A stretch of 60,649 nt of DNA from Candidatus Harrisonbacteria bacterium RIFCSPLOWO2_01_FULL_44_18 (GCA_001817915.1 MHJJ01000002.1:207-60855), one strand, 5' to 3'. Positions 38,402-47,994 are shown, numbered from the stretch's first letter. A program made the numbers and translations. The notes: generated by a model not told the origin, from the sequence alone.

Positions 38402-39265
38402 TTATTGGTGCTCTGACTCAATTCTTTTACCAAGAGTCCTCAACTCTTCTAATGCGATCTTCGCCTCTTCTTTATTCGGGGGCTTGCCATGCCAGAGATA
38501 GTCGCGTTCCATAAAACTTACTCCCTTGCCCGGAATAGTATGGGCGATAATCACTGTCGGTTTCTCAAAAATCGCGTGCGCCTCATTTATAGCATCAACA
38601 AATTCTTCCATATTATGCCCGTCAACTTCTAACACATGCCAGCCAAAAGCTTCATATTTATCTTTGAGCGGTTCAAGCGGCATAATGTCCTCCGTAAAAC
38701 CGTCAATTTGGATATTATTCCGATCCATGATAACAGTGAGATTGCTTAAACGGCGCTTGCCGGCGAACATCGCCGCTTCCCAAGTGTTGCCCGCGTCATG
38801 TTCGCCGTCAGAAGTAACGCAATAAACGCGATAGTTCTTTTTATCAAGTTTCGCTGCTAAAGCCATGCCAATCGCTTGAGAAAGTCCCGAACCTAACGGG
38901 CCGGAAGTTGTTTCCACTCCGGGCAAAGTGGTTCGATGGGGATGCCCTTGAAGACGGGAATTTATTTTGCGAAGCGTCTTTAATTCTTCAAATGGAAAAT
39001 ATCCGGCATGAGCCATTGCCGCGTAGCGAACCGGACAAATGTGACCGTTAGAAAGCAGTAATCGATCCCGCTCCGGCCAATCAGGATTTTTCGGATCATG
39101 ATTTAAAACATGAAAATATAAAATGGTAAAAATGTCCGCCATTCCCAATGGACCGGCCGAATGTCCCGAGCCGGCTTCTAAAAGCATTTCAATAACATCC
39201 TGGCGGATCCGATTCGCCATTTCTTCCAGATATTTTAATTTTTCTTCGTGTAAGGACTCTATCAT
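38402..39265 (-). CDS. transketolase N-terminal subunit
   Basis: SGHSAGPLGMADIFTILYF, SDGEHDAGNTWEAAMFA. Confidence 0.93.
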   Translation of the reverse strand: MIESLHEEKLKYLEEMANRIRQDVIEMLLEAGSGHSAGPLGMADIFTILYFHVLNHDPKNPDWPERDRLLLSNGHICPVRYAAMAHAGYFPFEELKTLRKINSRLQGHPHRTTLPGVETTSGPLGSGLSQAIGMALAAKLDKKNYRVYCVTSDGEHDAGNTWEAAMFAGKRRLSNLTVIMDRNNIQIDGFTEDIMPLEPLKDKYEAFGWHVLEVDGHNMEEFVDAINEAHAIFEKPTVIIAHTIPGKGVSFMERDYLWHGKPPNKEEAKIALEELRTLGKRIESEHQ

Positions 39266-39283
39266 ATTAGTAGTTAGCCACTA

Positions 39284-39337
39284 GCCACCAGTCGCTAGTC
39301 GCTAGTCGCTAGTCGCTAGTCGCTAGTCGCTAGTCGC
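39284..39337. repeat. heptanucleotide tandem repeat (TCGCTAG)n
   Basis: CAGTCGCTAGTCGCTAGTCGCTAGTCGCTAGTCGCTAGTCGCTAGTCGC. Confidence 0.95.
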
Positions 39338-40003
39338 TTTTACCAGCTCTTCATACGCTCCTTTCGGATCTGGACTTCCAAATACGTACGATGCCGATAC
39401 TATTATATCCGCTCCGGCGTCTTTGCAAAGTTTAGCGGTTTCAAGATTGATGCCGCCGTCTACTTCTATTTTAACATCAGGAAATTTTTGACGCAAAAAC
39501 TTTATTTTTTCTAAAACCGGCTTTTGAAACTGCTGACCTGCCAATCCCGGACTAACCGCCAAAGTTTGACAATATTTAAATTCGTGAAGATAGGGCATTA
39601 AATTGTCAGTCGGGGTTTCGGGATTGATCGCCAGCATCGCTTCGGCTTCGTAATTTTTACAAGTTTCTAAAATATAAGCGGGGTCTTGCATTGCCTCCAA
39701 ATGAACAATGATTCTTTTCGCTCCCGCCTTCGCTAAAGCTTCATTGGGCAAGCCCGCCTCCAGCCATGATTTCAAAACCTGCTCCGGATTTTCCACCATC
39801 AGATGAATCTCAAAGTTAGCCACTAGCGGCTGGCCACTAGCGACTAGTAACTTTAATTCTTCCGGGGCGCCCCAAGTGACATTCGGAGCAAAAACTCCGT
39901 CAACAACATCAATGTGTATCCAATTGCTAAACTCCGCGGCTTGCTTAATCTGCCGCTCAGCCTCACCAAAAGAAATCGTGTTGATAGCGGGAATTACTTG
40001 CAT
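39323..40003 (-). CDS. rpe: ribulose-phosphate 3-epimerase
   Basis: WIHIDVVDGVFAPNVTWG, IHLMVENP, EVDGGINLETA. Confidence 0.92.
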   Translation of the reverse strand: MQVIPAINTISFGEAERQIKQAAEFSNWIHIDVVDGVFAPNVTWGAPEELKLLVASGQPLVANFEIHLMVENPEQVLKSWLEAGLPNEALAKAGAKRIIVHLEAMQDPAYILETCKNYEAEAMLAINPETPTDNLMPYLHEFKYCQTLAVSPGLAGQQFQKPVLEKIKFLRQKFPDVKIEVDGGINLETAKLCKDAGADIIVSASYVFGSPDPKGAYEELVKATSD

Positions 40004-40054
40004 TCCTATATTTTAACATAAAAGCCGCCTACTGAGGCGACTTATTAGATCATC

Positions 40055-40363
40055 TTATCTTTTTGTTTTCTTATCTTTTTCTTGAAGCCTGGCCACTGCA
40101 GTTTTAAGTTCACTTTCTAATGTGCCTGCTTCGTGACTCTTTTGAAGTTTCTGCAACATATCACGAAGAACATCTTGATAATTTCTGTTAGTATCTTTCG
40201 CGATTGCGCGCGCCACATCCTCGAAAATTCTCATTAGCGCGCCTACATCAGCGGTAACCTTCATAACTGACGTCTTTTCTCTTTCGGCTTCCGCTTCAAG
40301 AACTTTTATCGCTCCTCGCGAAAAACCAGCCGCTTTCAAAAACTTGCGCTCCTGATTCTTCAC
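40055..40363 (-). CDS. small hypothetical protein
   Basis: GTG start with strong SD AAGGAGG. Confidence 0.5.
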   Translation of the reverse strand: MKNQERKFLKAAGFSRGAIKVLEAEAEREKTSVMKVTADVGALMRIFEDVARAIAKDTNRNYQDVLRDMLQKLQKSHEAGTLESELKTAVARLQEKDKKTKR

Positions 40364-40407
40364 GCCGTCCTCCTTCCAATGAACTACTCCATGCAATACC
40401 GCAAAAG

Positions 40408-40857
40408 TTAAAATTTTGCAATTCTACGCTTATGGCGCGGCTCATTTGAAAAAGACGTCTTGATCCAAAGCTCCACGGCCCTAATGACTTCTTTTTCTTT
40501 TAAAAACCGCGCGCCGAGGCACAAAACATTGGCGTTGTTATGTTCGCGAGAAAGCTTGATAATATCTTCGTCATATTTGTATAAAACCGCCGCTCGCACG
40601 CCCTTATGACGATTGGCAACCATGGCCTCGCCCTGTCCGGAGCCGCCAAAAAAAATGCCGCGATTGTTTTCCGGATTTTTGGCCAATACCACGGCCAACT
40701 CCTTAGCCGCTGGATTCATAAAATCAGGATAGTCATCGGCGGGGTCAAAAGAAAAGGCGCCGAAATCCTTAATTTCGTGGCCTTGCTTCTGAAGCCAAAA
40801 TTTTATTTTTTCTTTTAACTCAAAGCCGGCATGATCTGCGGCTAGATAGATGGTCAT
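40408..40857 (-). CDS. rpiB: ribose-5-phosphate isomerase B
   Basis: YLAADHAGFELKEKIK, REHNNANVLCLGARFL. Confidence 0.93.
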   Translation of the reverse strand: MTIYLAADHAGFELKEKIKFWLQKQGHEIKDFGAFSFDPADDYPDFMNPAAKELAVVLAKNPENNRGIFFGGSGQGEAMVANRHKGVRAAVLYKYDEDIIKLSREHNNANVLCLGARFLKEKEVIRAVELWIKTSFSNEPRHKRRIAKF

Positions 40858-40870
40858 TTTAGTTACTTAG

Positions 40871-41149
40871 TTACTTTTTCCCTAATAATTTCAGCAATTC
40901 CTTTAATGAGATTTTAGTTTGTTTCAAAATAGCGTGCAGCAGCCAACGCGGGATCGGAAAATTATGAATCGGGACTGTCGTTTGTCTTGTCGAATCAAGA
41001 ACGTGTCGCAAACGGACGTGGCTGCCGCTTTGTTTGATGATGCGAAAACCGGCCCCCAAAAGGGCCTTAATTAACTGAGCCGAGCGCAATAACGGCACTA
41101 TACTCATTCTACTTGACGGAGAAGACGTGTGATTTTGGCAACTTACCAA
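40871..41149 (-). CDS. hicA: HicA-like mRNA interferase toxin
   Basis: LIKALLGAGFRIIKQSGSHVRLRH. Confidence 0.85.
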   Translation of the reverse strand: MVSCQNHTSSPSSRMSIVPLLRSAQLIKALLGAGFRIIKQSGSHVRLRHVLDSTRQTTVPIHNFPIPRWLLHAILKQTKISLKELLKLLGKK

Positions 41150-41387
41150 CTACGCGTCGCTCGTCATCAACAACTATTTTACCCTCGTCAGCTTGACAAT
41201 CGCAGTAAAGCTCGATGGCATCCTTGGCCATTTTTTTTGCTTCCGCAAGCGACTTTCCAAACGTAACAACGCCAGGTAAGCTGGGTACTTTTACCAAATA
41301 AGCCTTGTCGCTTTTATCCCGCCATATAATGACGCGGTAAGAACCATTTTTGGTTTTAATCACAAATTCCTTTTTGACACTATCCAT
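41109..41387 (-). CDS. hicB: HicB-like antitoxin
   Basis: YLVKVPSLPGVVTFGKSLAEAKKMAKDAIELY, overlaps hicA. Confidence 0.8.
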   Translation of the reverse strand: MDSVKKEFVIKTKNGSYRVIIWRDKSDKAYLVKVPSLPGVVTFGKSLAEAKKMAKDAIELYCDCQADEGKIVVDDERRVVGKLPKSHVFSVK

Positions 41388-41418
41388 AAATTAACTTTAT
41401 TTGATTTTTTACAATGTG

Positions 41419-42453
41419 TCAAAGAGTTTCTGCCGCTTTCAAGACATGCTTTATTAATGTAGCTACGTAGCCCCATTCATTATCGTACCAAGACAAAACC
41501 TTTACCAAATCTCCGTCAATAACTTTAGTATAAGTCAGATCAACAATTGAACCGTAAGGATCGCCGATAATATCGGAAGAAACGATTTGATCTTCGGTTA
41601 CCTTCAAAATTCCTTTCCAGCGCGGATCTTGAGCGGCTTTTTTGAAAATATTATTTATTTCTTCAGCCGAAGTTTTTCGTTTTGCGACAAAAGTAAAATC
41701 GGCAAGAGAGCCGGTTACAATAGGCACACGATAGGCAACCCCATCAAATTTACCTTCCAATTCTTTGACAGCCCGCGTCACTGAAATCGCGGCGCCGGTA
41801 AATGACGGCGATATGTTGACGGCGGAGGCGCGGCCGCGGCGGAAATCTTTTCCTTTGGTCGGGCCGTCAACCAAATTTTGAGTGGCGGTGTAGCCATGAA
41901 CGCTGGCCAAAAAAGCTTTTTTAACGCCAACGGTTTCAGCCATAATCGCCGCGATCGGATGAGTGGCATTAGTTGTGCAAGAACCATTAGAAGTAATTTT
42001 ACAATGTTTGAACTCCTCCTCATTAACACCCAACAAAACAGTCTTGGCATCATCTCGTTCTTCGTCTTTTGCCGGAGCGGTGATTACCGCCCTTTTGGCG
42101 CCGGCGATCAGATGCGCCGATGCTTTTTCAAAAGATTCAAACGCTCCCGTGGATTCCACGGCAATATCAATTTTTAAATTCTTCCAGGGAAGTTTAGCCG
42201 GATCTTTTTCCTGAACAACAACTATTTTTTCCCCATCAACTTTTAATTCGCCGCCAATTCCGCCGGGATCGCGCTTGAACTCCACCGACTTATCATAAGC
42301 GCGGTAAACAGAGTCGTATTTTAGTAAATAAGCGAGGTTTTCAATATCGCCGAGATCGTTTACGGCAACGACATCTAAATCTTTATGGCCGTACGCGGCG
42401 CGAAAAAATAGCCGACCGATTCTGCCGAAACCATTAATTGCTATTCTTGCCAT
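41419..42453 (-). CDS. gap: glyceraldehyde-3-phosphate dehydrogenase
   Basis: INGFGRIGR, SNGSCTTNATHPIAA, WYDNEWGY. Confidence 0.96.
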   Translation of the reverse strand: MARIAINGFGRIGRLFFRAAYGHKDLDVVAVNDLGDIENLAYLLKYDSVYRAYDKSVEFKRDPGGIGGELKVDGEKIVVVQEKDPAKLPWKNLKIDIAVESTGAFESFEKASAHLIAGAKRAVITAPAKDEERDDAKTVLLGVNEEEFKHCKITSNGSCTTNATHPIAAIMAETVGVKKAFLASVHGYTATQNLVDGPTKGKDFRRGRASAVNISPSFTGAAISVTRAVKELEGKFDGVAYRVPIVTGSLADFTFVAKRKTSAEEINNIFKKAAQDPRWKGILKVTEDQIVSSDIIGDPYGSIVDLTYTKVIDGDLVKVLSWYDNEWGYVATLIKHVLKAAETL

Positions 42454-42905
42454 GGAAAATGTTTCTTAACTATTAATTTTATCTGAGCGACCTCTTGTTC
42501 GACGCGCTCTAATCGTTCCAAGTCGGCCTTTCCATCCAGCCGGGTTTTTAAATCTTGAATTTCTTCATCGATCTTTGAAAGATAGGCCAGAATTTGATCG
42601 AAATTTTTATCGTATTTTGATTCTAGATTAGAAATTTTTGATTCTAGATTAGAGGTTTTTGATTCCAGATTAGAAATTTTGGAATTCGTCTCTTTCAATT
42701 CGCCAGTCAAAACTCCAAATTTGAAGTTTGTTTCATTCCTGAATTCCTTAAATTCATCGCGAAAGCCCCCGAATTCTTTGGATAAAGCCGCGTTGCCCTC
42801 CAGCACCTGATCAAATTTAGAATTGACATCTTCTAAAACAACTCCGAAATATCTCTCGGCCGCCGACATCTCCTTATTTTTACTGACAATTCTCTTTTTG
42901 GTCAT
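42441..42905 (-). CDS. coiled-coil hypothetical protein
   Basis: Heptad repeats SKISNLESKTSNLESKISNLESK. Confidence 0.55.
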   Translation of the reverse strand: MTKKRIVSKNKEMSAAERYFGVVLEDVNSKFDQVLEGNAALSKEFGGFRDEFKEFRNETNFKFGVLTGELKETNSKISNLESKTSNLESKISNLESKYDKNFDQILAYLSKIDEEIQDLKTRLDGKADLERLERVEQEVAQIKLIVKKHFPWQE

Positions 42906-42916
42906 CGTTTCATTTA

Positions 42917-44089
42917 TTATACAATTCTTTGCGGCGTATTTACAAACGTTAATAATCCTATTGACATCAACGCGATGCCGTAAACAAAGGCGGCGGCAGA
43001 ACCCCAAAAAGTCCAGATCGCGCCGCCGGCAAGACCGGCTAAAAGCGAAGAAATGCCGATGGCGGCGTTTAAAAATCCCTGGCCGGTTGCCAATTTTTCA
43101 GCGGCTGCCAACTTGCTTGCCAAGGCCCGCTGAACTCCGTCAGTCATTGCCGAATACAGACCAAAAATTACAAAGCCCGCGACCACTCCGGCCGGACTGT
43201 TAAATCCCGCTAGAACCGCGTAAGCGACAATCGCCGATAAAAAACCGAGAATTAAAACTTTGCGTTCGCCGATTTTATCGGATAAACGGCCGAAGGGAAT
43301 GGCAAAAATCACAAACGAAAGACTATATATAAAATACATTAATGGTATCGCCGCGCCATTGAAATCCATAACTTTCGATTGCAGCAAAACCAAAGAAATC
43401 GGCATAAAACCCAGACCGAAAATAAAAACCGCGAAGATGTAAAACTTAAAGTCGCGGCTAAAGCCTTTGAGCGACAAAGTAAATGGAACACGCGGCAAAG
43501 TTTGCGATTCTTTTTTGGGAATATCTTTGACAAAAACAAAACTCAATATCGCTAAAATGCCGAAGAAAAACCCGACAATGAATAAAGAACGATAATTGCC
43601 TGACAAAATCGGCAACAGAAGAACCGCGGCCAAAGGTCCGAGCGTGCCGCCTATGGTATCCATAGCCCGATGATAGCCAAACGACCTGCCTATTTCTTGT
43701 TTTTCAACCGACTCCGCCAATAGCGCGTCGCGCGGAGAATCTCGCAAACCCTTTCCAACCCGATCAATCGCCCGCAAGAAAAACACGTGCCAGAAATTAG
43801 TTACCAGCGCCAAAACCAAGCGGGTCGCGGTTGACAAAGAATAGCCGAAAACAGATAAAATTTTCCGCTTGCCGATTCGATCGGAAAACCATCCGGCAAA
43901 GATTTTCAAAAAACTAGCGAGCGCGTCGGCAAATCCTTCGAGAAGGCCGACAAAAATCGGCGGCGCGCCCAAAACAATTGTCAAAAACGCCGGCATCACC
44001 GAATAAACCATTTCTGAAGAAAAATCGTTAAATAAACTAACTAACCCAAGAAAAAATACGTTTGGAACTAAACCAAAAATACGACGCAT
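42917..44089 (-). CDS. MFS transporter
   Basis: Twelve-TM-like hydrophobicity, GRLSDKIGERKVLILG. Confidence 0.85.
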   Translation of the reverse strand: MRRIFGLVPNVFFLGLVSLFNDFSSEMVYSVMPAFLTIVLGAPPIFVGLLEGFADALASFLKIFAGWFSDRIGKRKILSVFGYSLSTATRLVLALVTNFWHVFFLRAIDRVGKGLRDSPRDALLAESVEKQEIGRSFGYHRAMDTIGGTLGPLAAVLLLPILSGNYRSLFIVGFFFGILAILSFVFVKDIPKKESQTLPRVPFTLSLKGFSRDFKFYIFAVFIFGLGFMPISLVLLQSKVMDFNGAAIPLMYFIYSLSFVIFAIPFGRLSDKIGERKVLILGFLSAIVAYAVLAGFNSPAGVVAGFVIFGLYSAMTDGVQRALASKLAAAEKLATGQGFLNAAIGISSLLAGLAGGAIWTFWGSAAAFVYGIALMSIGLLTFVNTPQRIV

Positions 44090-44093
44090 ATAA

Positions 44094-44555
44094 TCAGAAT
44101 TCTATCGTGTCGCCTATTTTAATGCCTAATTTTTTAATCGAGCCGGCGTTTATTTCTAAAACTTTATCAACCGGCTGGGGCGGCGTATAAATAGTCAGCG
44201 GCGCGTTGCCGGCGGGCGGAGCATTTTCCGCAAAACCAACAACTTTGTTTTCCTTAATCCAAATAATATCCAGCGGGGAATTCATATCTTTCATCCAAAA
44301 AGAATATTGACCAAGGCTATCAAAAATAAAAAGCATCCCTTCATTTTCTTTTAATTGCTTGTGTCCGGACAATCCCTTAGTTCGAGTAGCCGGCGTATCC
44401 GCAATTTCGACAAAAAATGCCGCATCGCCGATTGTTATTTCTTTCAAATTTCCGCCGCCTTGCTGACCGCCTCTAACATTTATAAATTGCCAAATAACGG
44501 CGGCGCCCACTATAAGCAAAAAAATTCCTAAAGACAATAAAAGTTTTTTAACCAT
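44094..44555 (-). CDS. DUF192 family protein
   Basis: TPATRTKGLSGHKQLKENEGMLFIFD...FWMKDMNSPLDIIWI. Confidence 0.88.
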   Translation of the reverse strand: MVKKLLLSLGIFLLIVGAAVIWQFINVRGGQQGGGNLKEITIGDAAFFVEIADTPATRTKGLSGHKQLKENEGMLFIFDSLGQYSFWMKDMNSPLDIIWIKENKVVGFAENAPPAGNAPLTIYTPPQPVDKVLEINAGSIKKLGIKIGDTIEF

Positions 44556-45063
44556 AAATTAACTGAAATGCCACTATCCCAAAAGCAACCGCGACATTAA
44601 GAGATTCCTTTCCGCGACCAATGCGTCGCGGATGGTGAGCTTGTCGAACCACTGCCCCGCGCATAGGTATTTCCAGTATAGCATCCGCGCGCTTTAAGAT
44701 AGACGGGGTAAGCCCCCTTGTTTCACTTCCTAAAATAAGCGCCGCTTTCTTCAGTCTAAGGTCCGACATTCGAAGTTCAAAGTATGGAATCGCTCTTTTG
44801 CTTTGCTCAATTGCTAAAATTTTATAACCTTCTTTTTTGAGTCTATCTATAACACGGCTAGCAGAACTGCATTTTTCCCACGCGACAGTCTTTTCCGCGC
44901 CTAACGAAACCTTAGCAAGTTGAGTCCGAATTTTGCCAAAACGATCGACGGGTTCCGGCGTTATTCCGCAAAGATAAATTTTCTCCACGCCGGCCGCGTC
45001 GGCAGTGCGAAAAATCGAACCGACATTATAAAGGCTGCGTATGTCGCGCAAAATGACTATCAT
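44548..45063 (-). CDS. TrmH/SpoU-family RNA 2'-O-methyltransferase
   Basis: ILRDIRSLYNVGSIFRTADAAGVEKIYL, LILGSETRGL, IPMRG. Confidence 0.9.
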   Translation of the reverse strand: MIVILRDIRSLYNVGSIFRTADAAGVEKIYLCGITPEPVDRFGKIRTQLAKVSLGAEKTVAWEKCSSASRVIDRLKKEGYKILAIEQSKRAIPYFELRMSDLRLKKAALILGSETRGLTPSILKRADAILEIPMRGAVVRQAHHPRRIGRGKESLNVAVAFGIVAFQLIYG

Positions 45064-45304
45064 GGTTAGTTCTTAGTTTTTAGTTCCAATTTATTATATA
45101 CTAAAATAGAAATCCACGGACTTACGCCCGTAGTACTCCGACCCGATTAACGGGTCTTCGTACCTTTCGCCAAATGATGAGATTTGAATATACTCATCAT
45201 TTGGCTGGATTTATATAGTTTCCTCCGTCCCGATTTTCATCGGGACTACGGGCTGCCATTCATCCGCGGCCTGACGGCCGCGGTTTTCTGGTAGAAATTA
45301 TAAA

Positions 45305-45724
45305 ATGTTGCGAATCCTGATTAGTTTAATTTTCGTCGTTATCGCGGCTATCGTCATTTTTTATAAAATGCCGGCCGCGACGAAACAACAAACGATTGAG
45401 GCGGTTTCTGAAATCGTTCCTGATCCGATAAAAGAAAAGATTGAGTCGCTCGTCTCTACTCCGGCGCAGCGACGTTTAAAACTTCTTGAAAAACTGGAAA
45501 CCGCTCTCTCGGAAATAAAAAATAATGTTGCCGAGGATGCCGCGATCAATCCGGAAAATGTCGGAAAAATCATGGATAAAATCGGGGAATCCGAAAAAAT
45601 TATTTCGCAAATTGAAAAAACCAACGAAGAATCAAGCGTAATCAATAAAGTAACAACCGCGGTCATTGATAAAACAACCGGCGTCTTAACAAAAGATGGA
45701 AAAGAAGAAAAAAACTGCTATTGA
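45305..45724 (+). CDS. membrane-anchored hypothetical protein
   Basis: N-terminal TM and charged helices. Confidence 0.55.
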   Translation: MLRILISLIFVVIAAIVIFYKMPAATKQQTIEAVSEIVPDPIKEKIESLVSTPAQRRLKLLEKLETALSEIKNNVAEDAAINPENVGKIMDKIGESEKIISQIEKTNEESSVINKVTTAVIDKTTGVLTKDGKEEKNCY

Positions 45725-45748
45725 CTTTTTATGTGGGCATGCTATAAT
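45721..45748 (+). promoter_or_regulatory. sigma70-type promoter of tRNA-Met
   Basis: TTGACT - 16 nt - TATAAT, 16 nt before the tRNA 5' end. Confidence 0.85.
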
Positions 45749-45764
45749 GGATTTTAGAACCTCG

Positions 45765-45839
45765 GGGCCCATAGCTCAACGTCAGAGCAGCGGCCTCATA
45801 AGCCGCAAGATGAGGGTTAAATTCCTTCTGGGCCCACCA
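45765..45839 (+). tRNA. tRNA-Met (CAU), CCA encoded
   Basis: GGGCCCA acceptor, anticodon loop CTCATAA, T-arm GAGGGTTAAATTCCTTC, ends TGGGCCCACCA. Ile2 (lysidine) identity not excluded. Confidence 0.9.
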
Positions 45840-45840
45840 C

Positions 45841-45870
45841 TCCGACCACGGTCGGAGTTTTGCTTTAAAT
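45841..45870 (+). terminator. intrinsic terminator after the tRNA
   Basis: CTCCGACC-AC-GGTCGGAG TTTTGCTTT. Confidence 0.7.
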
Positions 45871-45955
45871 AGAAAGGCCGCGACTCCGTCGCGGCCCCTA
45901 TGTTTGAACCTTGAAACAAAAATTCCTGGCAAGAAATTTCTGCATATCTTCAAAA

Positions 45956-46516
45956 CTAACAAATCCATGCAGCAAAAGGAGGGTGAGTTTTTGACGATAC
46001 GGCTCTAAATCCACAAAATGGCGTTTCCACCAAAAAAACGCTGAACGCGGAGTAATGGCCGTAAACCGAAAGATAAAATTCCTCAACCCAAACTGCTATA
46101 TCTTCCTCATGATTGGTCTTGCCATAGCGGGTCAAAACAGCACCCGAAATACCCTGCCATCTTTCTGAAAAATCACTGCCTGTCCTGTCGAGAAAAAAAT
46201 GGTACGCGTGAGCCGCTTCATGCCATATTACCCAAGGAGATATTTTCGCGTATCTCTTATTGATATGTATGCGGCTGCCTCGACTATTAGATGCGCAATG
46301 CCCTGCCTCCCAAAAGCTAAAGTGCGATGAGTCAGAAATCATTACCGACTTTATGGATTCCTGAACCTGCTTAGGCAAACTGGCTTTTAAGCTGTCGATT
46401 GTAATTGAAGAAAAAAGATTGATATTTAATAAACCCGGATTAATCAGCCTAATCAATAGATACATCCATAAAAACGCGTTAAGTTCGCCGAGCGCCAGAG
46501 CGACGCACCATCCCAC
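45956..46516 (-). CDS. hypothetical protein with HExxH-type motif
   Basis: WHEAAHAYHFF; GTG start with SD GGGAGG. Confidence 0.55.
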   Translation of the reverse strand: MGWCVALALGELNAFLWMYLLIRLINPGLLNINLFSSITIDSLKASLPKQVQESIKSVMISDSSHFSFWEAGHCASNSRGSRIHINKRYAKISPWVIWHEAAHAYHFFLDRTGSDFSERWQGISGAVLTRYGKTNHEEDIAVWVEEFYLSVYGHYSAFSVFLVETPFCGFRAVSSKTHPPFAAWIC

Positions 46517-46634
46517 TGTTCGTTCCTCCCGATGAATTTTAGATGAGCTTTCAAAACAATATCAGAGGTTGACAAGTTAAGCAACAAAAAAGCCCTCTAT
46601 CGAGGGCTAGAGCCATAGCCCGAGGCTCGCTCCT

Positions 46635-47573
46635 TTAGGGTTCAACTTCTATGCCGGCTGGCATATCATACAGCGCCTCAAGTGTTTCCTTTACAATCAC
46701 CGTTACAAGATCATTATAAATTTCCTGCGTCATCACGCCGCCGTCTTGAGTATAATCAAAAAATCCGAGCGACTGAATCAAGTTATGCTTCAACACCGCG
46801 TAAAAATGGCAGTCAATTTCCTCAAACTCGCCCAACTCTATTACCGCGCTATTGATTTCGTTATCGCCATTGACCTGCCACAGAGCGCCTCCCCACTCCT
46901 GCCAATCGGAATTGCGCCTAATCACAATATGATGATTCGGCGCGTTACCGCCAAAAATAATAAGGTTCGCGGGCCGAATAAACGAATTTAGTTCATCGAA
47001 AATCATCTGAAGCGCGTCCAGATCCACCCGCTCATCGCTCACTCTGACCCTGATGGCTCCATTTCTCCAGCGAGCAGTCCTATTCCCGTAAAACTTGGCG
47101 TTGAAATACCAAACCGGATTCTCTTGAGGCGCCCATAGCTCATCCACATAGGAATAATCGCAATCGGGCGAACCCTCTTCTTCGCTGTCATCACCTCCAT
47201 TATCTCCATCGTTCCCGCCGCTGTCATCGCCATCGCCGCCATTATCAATATCACCACCGTCATCGTTGCCATCATTGCCATCATCCCCGGGCGGTTCATC
47301 AACCACCGGCTCCGGCGGTGAATCATCCGGCGGCGGAACATCGCCTGGCGAAGGATTATCATCTGGCGACGAAATATCGTCAGGCGGAGTAAGATCGTCT
47401 GCCGGAGGAACATCATCCGGCGGAGGGTTAACATCCGGCGGCACCACGTCATCTGGCGGTAAATCGCCACCCTCTTCAAGATATTCCGGCAAATAGTCGC
47501 CGCTTCCGCCGCTACCTCCGCCGCAGCCAACCAACAACGCGCAAGCCGATAACGCAATCACAGCCGTTTTCAT
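46635..47573 (-). CDS. lipoprotein with Pro/Asp-rich linker and degenerate metalloprotease-like domain
   Basis: Lipobox LVGCGGG, long PPDD linker, HNLIQSLGFFDYTQDGGVMT; SD AAAGGAGGT. Confidence 0.65.
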   Translation of the reverse strand: MKTAVIALSACALLVGCGGGSGGSGDYLPEYLEEGGDLPPDDVVPPDVNPPPDDVPPADDLTPPDDISSPDDNPSPGDVPPPDDSPPEPVVDEPPGDDGNDGNDDGGDIDNGGDGDDSGGNDGDNGGDDSEEEGSPDCDYSYVDELWAPQENPVWYFNAKFYGNRTARWRNGAIRVRVSDERVDLDALQMIFDELNSFIRPANLIIFGGNAPNHHIVIRRNSDWQEWGGALWQVNGDNEINSAVIELGEFEEIDCHFYAVLKHNLIQSLGFFDYTQDGGVMTQEIYNDLVTVIVKETLEALYDMPAGIEVEP

Positions 47574-47994
47574 CTAGCCACCTCCTTTCATATAAATCTC
47601 TGTCGCGACAGAGCAAATTTTATTTCAGAGCGAGGCGCGAGGGCGCCGGTGTGAAAGCTCACTCCAAGCCCGAGCAACGAAGCTATGAATTAAAATTTGC
47701 CTGTCCCGAAGCCTGCCTGCCGGCAGGCAGGGGTTGCGGTTAAAATGCCATTCGGCGTCGTCGCTCCAACTTGAAGTGTATTTACACATCTGCGTCGTCG
47801 CTCCTAGCCGACTGGATATTTTAGCTCGCAACGCGACCGAGAGCTTATATGAAAAGAGGTGGCTGCCACCTCCTTTTCATTATCTGCGCCTTTCAAAGAG
47901 CTACCTTCTGCCTTGCGGATTCACGCAAGTCAAAGTAAAAATAGCACAACAAAAGAAACTTGTAAATGATTGGGTAAATTTGAATGAGCGGCTA

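Noticed and set aside
39284-39337. CRISPR-like repeat array
   Set aside because: Contiguous 7-nt units without spacers: simple tandem repeat.
40871-41387. HicAB as a novel system
   Set aside because: Typical HicA/HicB pair in size and motifs; ordinary toxin-antitoxin module.
47039-47557. 172-aa Met/Arg-rich ORF on the minus strand
   Set aside because: Out-of-frame reading of the PPDD-rich linker of the lipoprotein gene.
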